Origin: JAYRZB01 sp041916675 | GTDB lineage: Bacteria > Pseudomonadota > Alphaproteobacteria > Rhizobiales > Devosiaceae | NCBI GenBank assembly: GCA_041916675.1 | Contig: JAYRZB010000008.1 | Location: 1-64,000 of the forward strand | Length of the DNA: 64,000 bases | Direction: 5' to 3' | Part shown: piece after piece, positions 62,856 to 64,000 of the stretch | Layout of the letters: every line of letters starts with the position of its first letter | How positions within the stretch are numbered: position 1 is the first letter of the stretch | Notes under the pieces: model-generated | The model's database searches: none | The model's input: only the letters and a program-made list of their open reading frames with translations | Told to the model about the DNA's origin: nothing | Made by a program: the position numbers and the translations under genes

Positions 62856-64000
62856 CTATTGGCTGGCAGCCATCAGGTCATTGTAGCTTTCAAGGGTGAT
62901 GAACCCGTCGGCAACCTGCCCGCGCGCCGCCTGGAACTGCGCATAGGCCTGCTGGCTGACAGGCCCGATGCGGCCATCAACACTGCCCTGATAGAGCCCG
63001 AGCCGGATCAGCGCCTCCTGAATGCCTTTGCGCTGGGCCAGGTTGGGGAATTTGGTGCGGCGAGGCCAGTCGGACACAAAGCCGCCGGAACCCTTGAGCC
63101 GATCAGCCATGTGCGCCACCGAAAGGGCATAGCTATCGGAGAAATTGTAGCCCTTGAGGACCAGGTAGTTCTGCGTCATCAGGAATTTCGGTCCATCGCG
63201 GCCGGCCGGTACATAAAGAAAGACCGGCAGGTTTGGGTCGGCAAAAGGACGCCCCTTGACGCGAGTGATGCCGCGTTCGGCAAAAAAGCTCACCGGCCGC
63301 AACTGCTCGCGGGTGGCAAGAAGGTAATCGAAGCCCTCTGGCACGCTGACTTCAAACCCCCAGTCCACCCCCGGCTGATAGCCGAGGTCGAGCAGGAACT
63401 TTGCTGACGTCGCCAGCGCGTCCGGCAGGGAATTGTGCAGGTCGACCTTGCCGTCGCCATCGCCGTCGCTGCCATGGGCAATGACATTGGACGGATTGAC
63501 CTGCAGGTGCCCGATGGCCCCGGCCCAGGACCCAACAAGGGTTTGTGCCGTCAGCGGGCCGCGCTGCACCAGAAGCAGGGCAGCGACAAAATCGGCCTCG
63601 TCTTCCTTGAGCCGCCCGCGCCGTTGATGCACCAGGGTAGCCAGCGAACGGATGATGGGGCGGATCAGCTTGCCATTGCCGAGCACGGCGCCATAATCGG
63701 TCTCCATCCCCCAGATTGCGCCGAGAATGGCGGGATCAACGCCGGTCTGCTGCCCGACTGCGGCGAACAGCTCCGCGCGCCCGGCCATCGCCTTCTTACC
63801 GCGCGCGATGCGGTCGGCATTGACGCGCTTTTCGAGGTAATCCCACATCGGGGTGGTGAATTCGGGCTGGCTGGTCACCAGTTCGGGCACGTTGGGGTCG
63901 GGGGTCAGGCCTTCGGTTGCCTGCCGGTAGACGGCGCGATCCACCCCGGCAGCGACGGCAGTGGCTTCGAAGGACTTGAGAAACGACGCAAAGCTCTCGA
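62856..64000 (-). CDS. Lytic murein transglycosylase, MltB family (5' end outside window)
   Basis: Peptidoglycan-cleaving lytic transglycosylase of family 3. The catalytic Glu is in GAIWGMETDYGAVLG; AGAIGHLQVNPSNV is the second conserved block. A C-terminal peptidoglycan-binding domain 1 ends it (LGLYQGSVDGRIGPVSQQAYAQF). The open frame continues past a GTG at 63944 to the window edge with family-like residues (FASFLKSFEATAVAAGVDRA), so the true start and signal peptide lie beyond 64000 and the visible 381 codons are partial. Confidence 0.88.
   Translation of the reverse strand, partial: ESFASFLKSFEATAVAAGVDRAVYRQATEGLTPDPNVPELVTSQPEFTTPMWDYLEKRVNADRIARGKKAMAGRAELFAAVGQQTGVDPAILGAIWGMETDYGAVLGNGKLIRPIIRSLATLVHQRRGRLKEDEADFVAALLLVQRGPLTAQTLVGSWAGAIGHLQVNPSNVIAHGSDGDGDGKVDLHNSLPDALATSAKFLLDLGYQPGVDWGFEVSVPEGFDYLLATREQLRPVSFFAERGITRVKGRPFADPNLPVFLYVPAGRDGPKFLMTQNYLVLKGYNFSDSYALSVAHMADRLKGSGGFVSDWPRRTKFPNLAQRKGIQEALIRLGLYQGSVDGRIGPVSQQAYAQFQAARGQVADGFITLESYNDLMAASQ

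Overview
The window is about 64 kb of GC-rich bacterial chromosome with tightly packed operons, many of them with 1-4 nt stop/start overlaps. The gene content points to an alphaproteobacterium of the Hyphomicrobiales, perhaps Devosia-like; the genus is a guess. Evidence for the order: a CpdR-type cell-cycle response regulator next to N-formylglutamate amidohydrolase and HisN, a ROSE-like leader on a small heat-shock gene, a long FadE with its own fad operon, and many ABC importers. I see no insertion sequence, phage gene, integrase or CRISPR array.

Layout. 1-7.6 kb: an oppABCDF-type peptide importer on the minus strand, followed by a second oppA and the start of a second oppB, so the operon is tandemly duplicated and cut by the window edge. 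7.8-16.0 kb: a beta-oxidation locus, with fadE-fadJ-fadA on the minus strand, diverging from fadD and a MerR regulator. Two TGACGT/ACGTCA palindromes lie in the shared promoter region. 16.0-18.5 kb: an ATP-dependent DNA ligase and its metallo-beta-lactamase-fold exonuclease. 19.0-25.7 kb: a carbohydrate ABC operon (binding protein, MalF-like permease with a large periplasmic insert, MalG-like permease, ATPase, LacI regulator, inositol-monophosphatase-family enzyme). Two TTGTACACGTGTACAA-like operators lie upstream.

25.7-48.1 kb is the most interesting part: four transcription units tied together by a shared palindrome (TCAATCGATTGA and variants) and a LacI repressor gene. They encode two binding-protein/permease sets but only one ATPase, two SMP-30-type lactonases, an enolase-superfamily sugar-acid dehydratase, two SDRs, a Gfo/Idh/MocA oxidoreductase, a VOC protein, both E1 subunits of a 2-oxoacid dehydrogenase, a freestanding lipoyl domain, a muconolactone-isomerase-family protein, a CitE-like lyase, two MaoC-type hydratases and two CaiB/BaiF CoA-transferases. 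My reading is inference: a sugar or sugar acid is imported, opened as a lactone, dehydrated to a 2-oxo acid, oxidatively decarboxylated onto a lipoyl carrier, and finished as CoA thioesters. I do not recognise this combination as a described pathway.

48.1-64 kb is mostly housekeeping: a small exported protein, two valine tRNAs, cpdR, N-formylglutamate amidohydrolase, hisN, a lysophospholipase-like hydrolase, a small heat-shock protein with a possible RNA thermometer, dps, a methyltransferase, gltB-gltD, a DUF459/SGNH hydrolase and a truncated (window edge) lytic transglycosylase.
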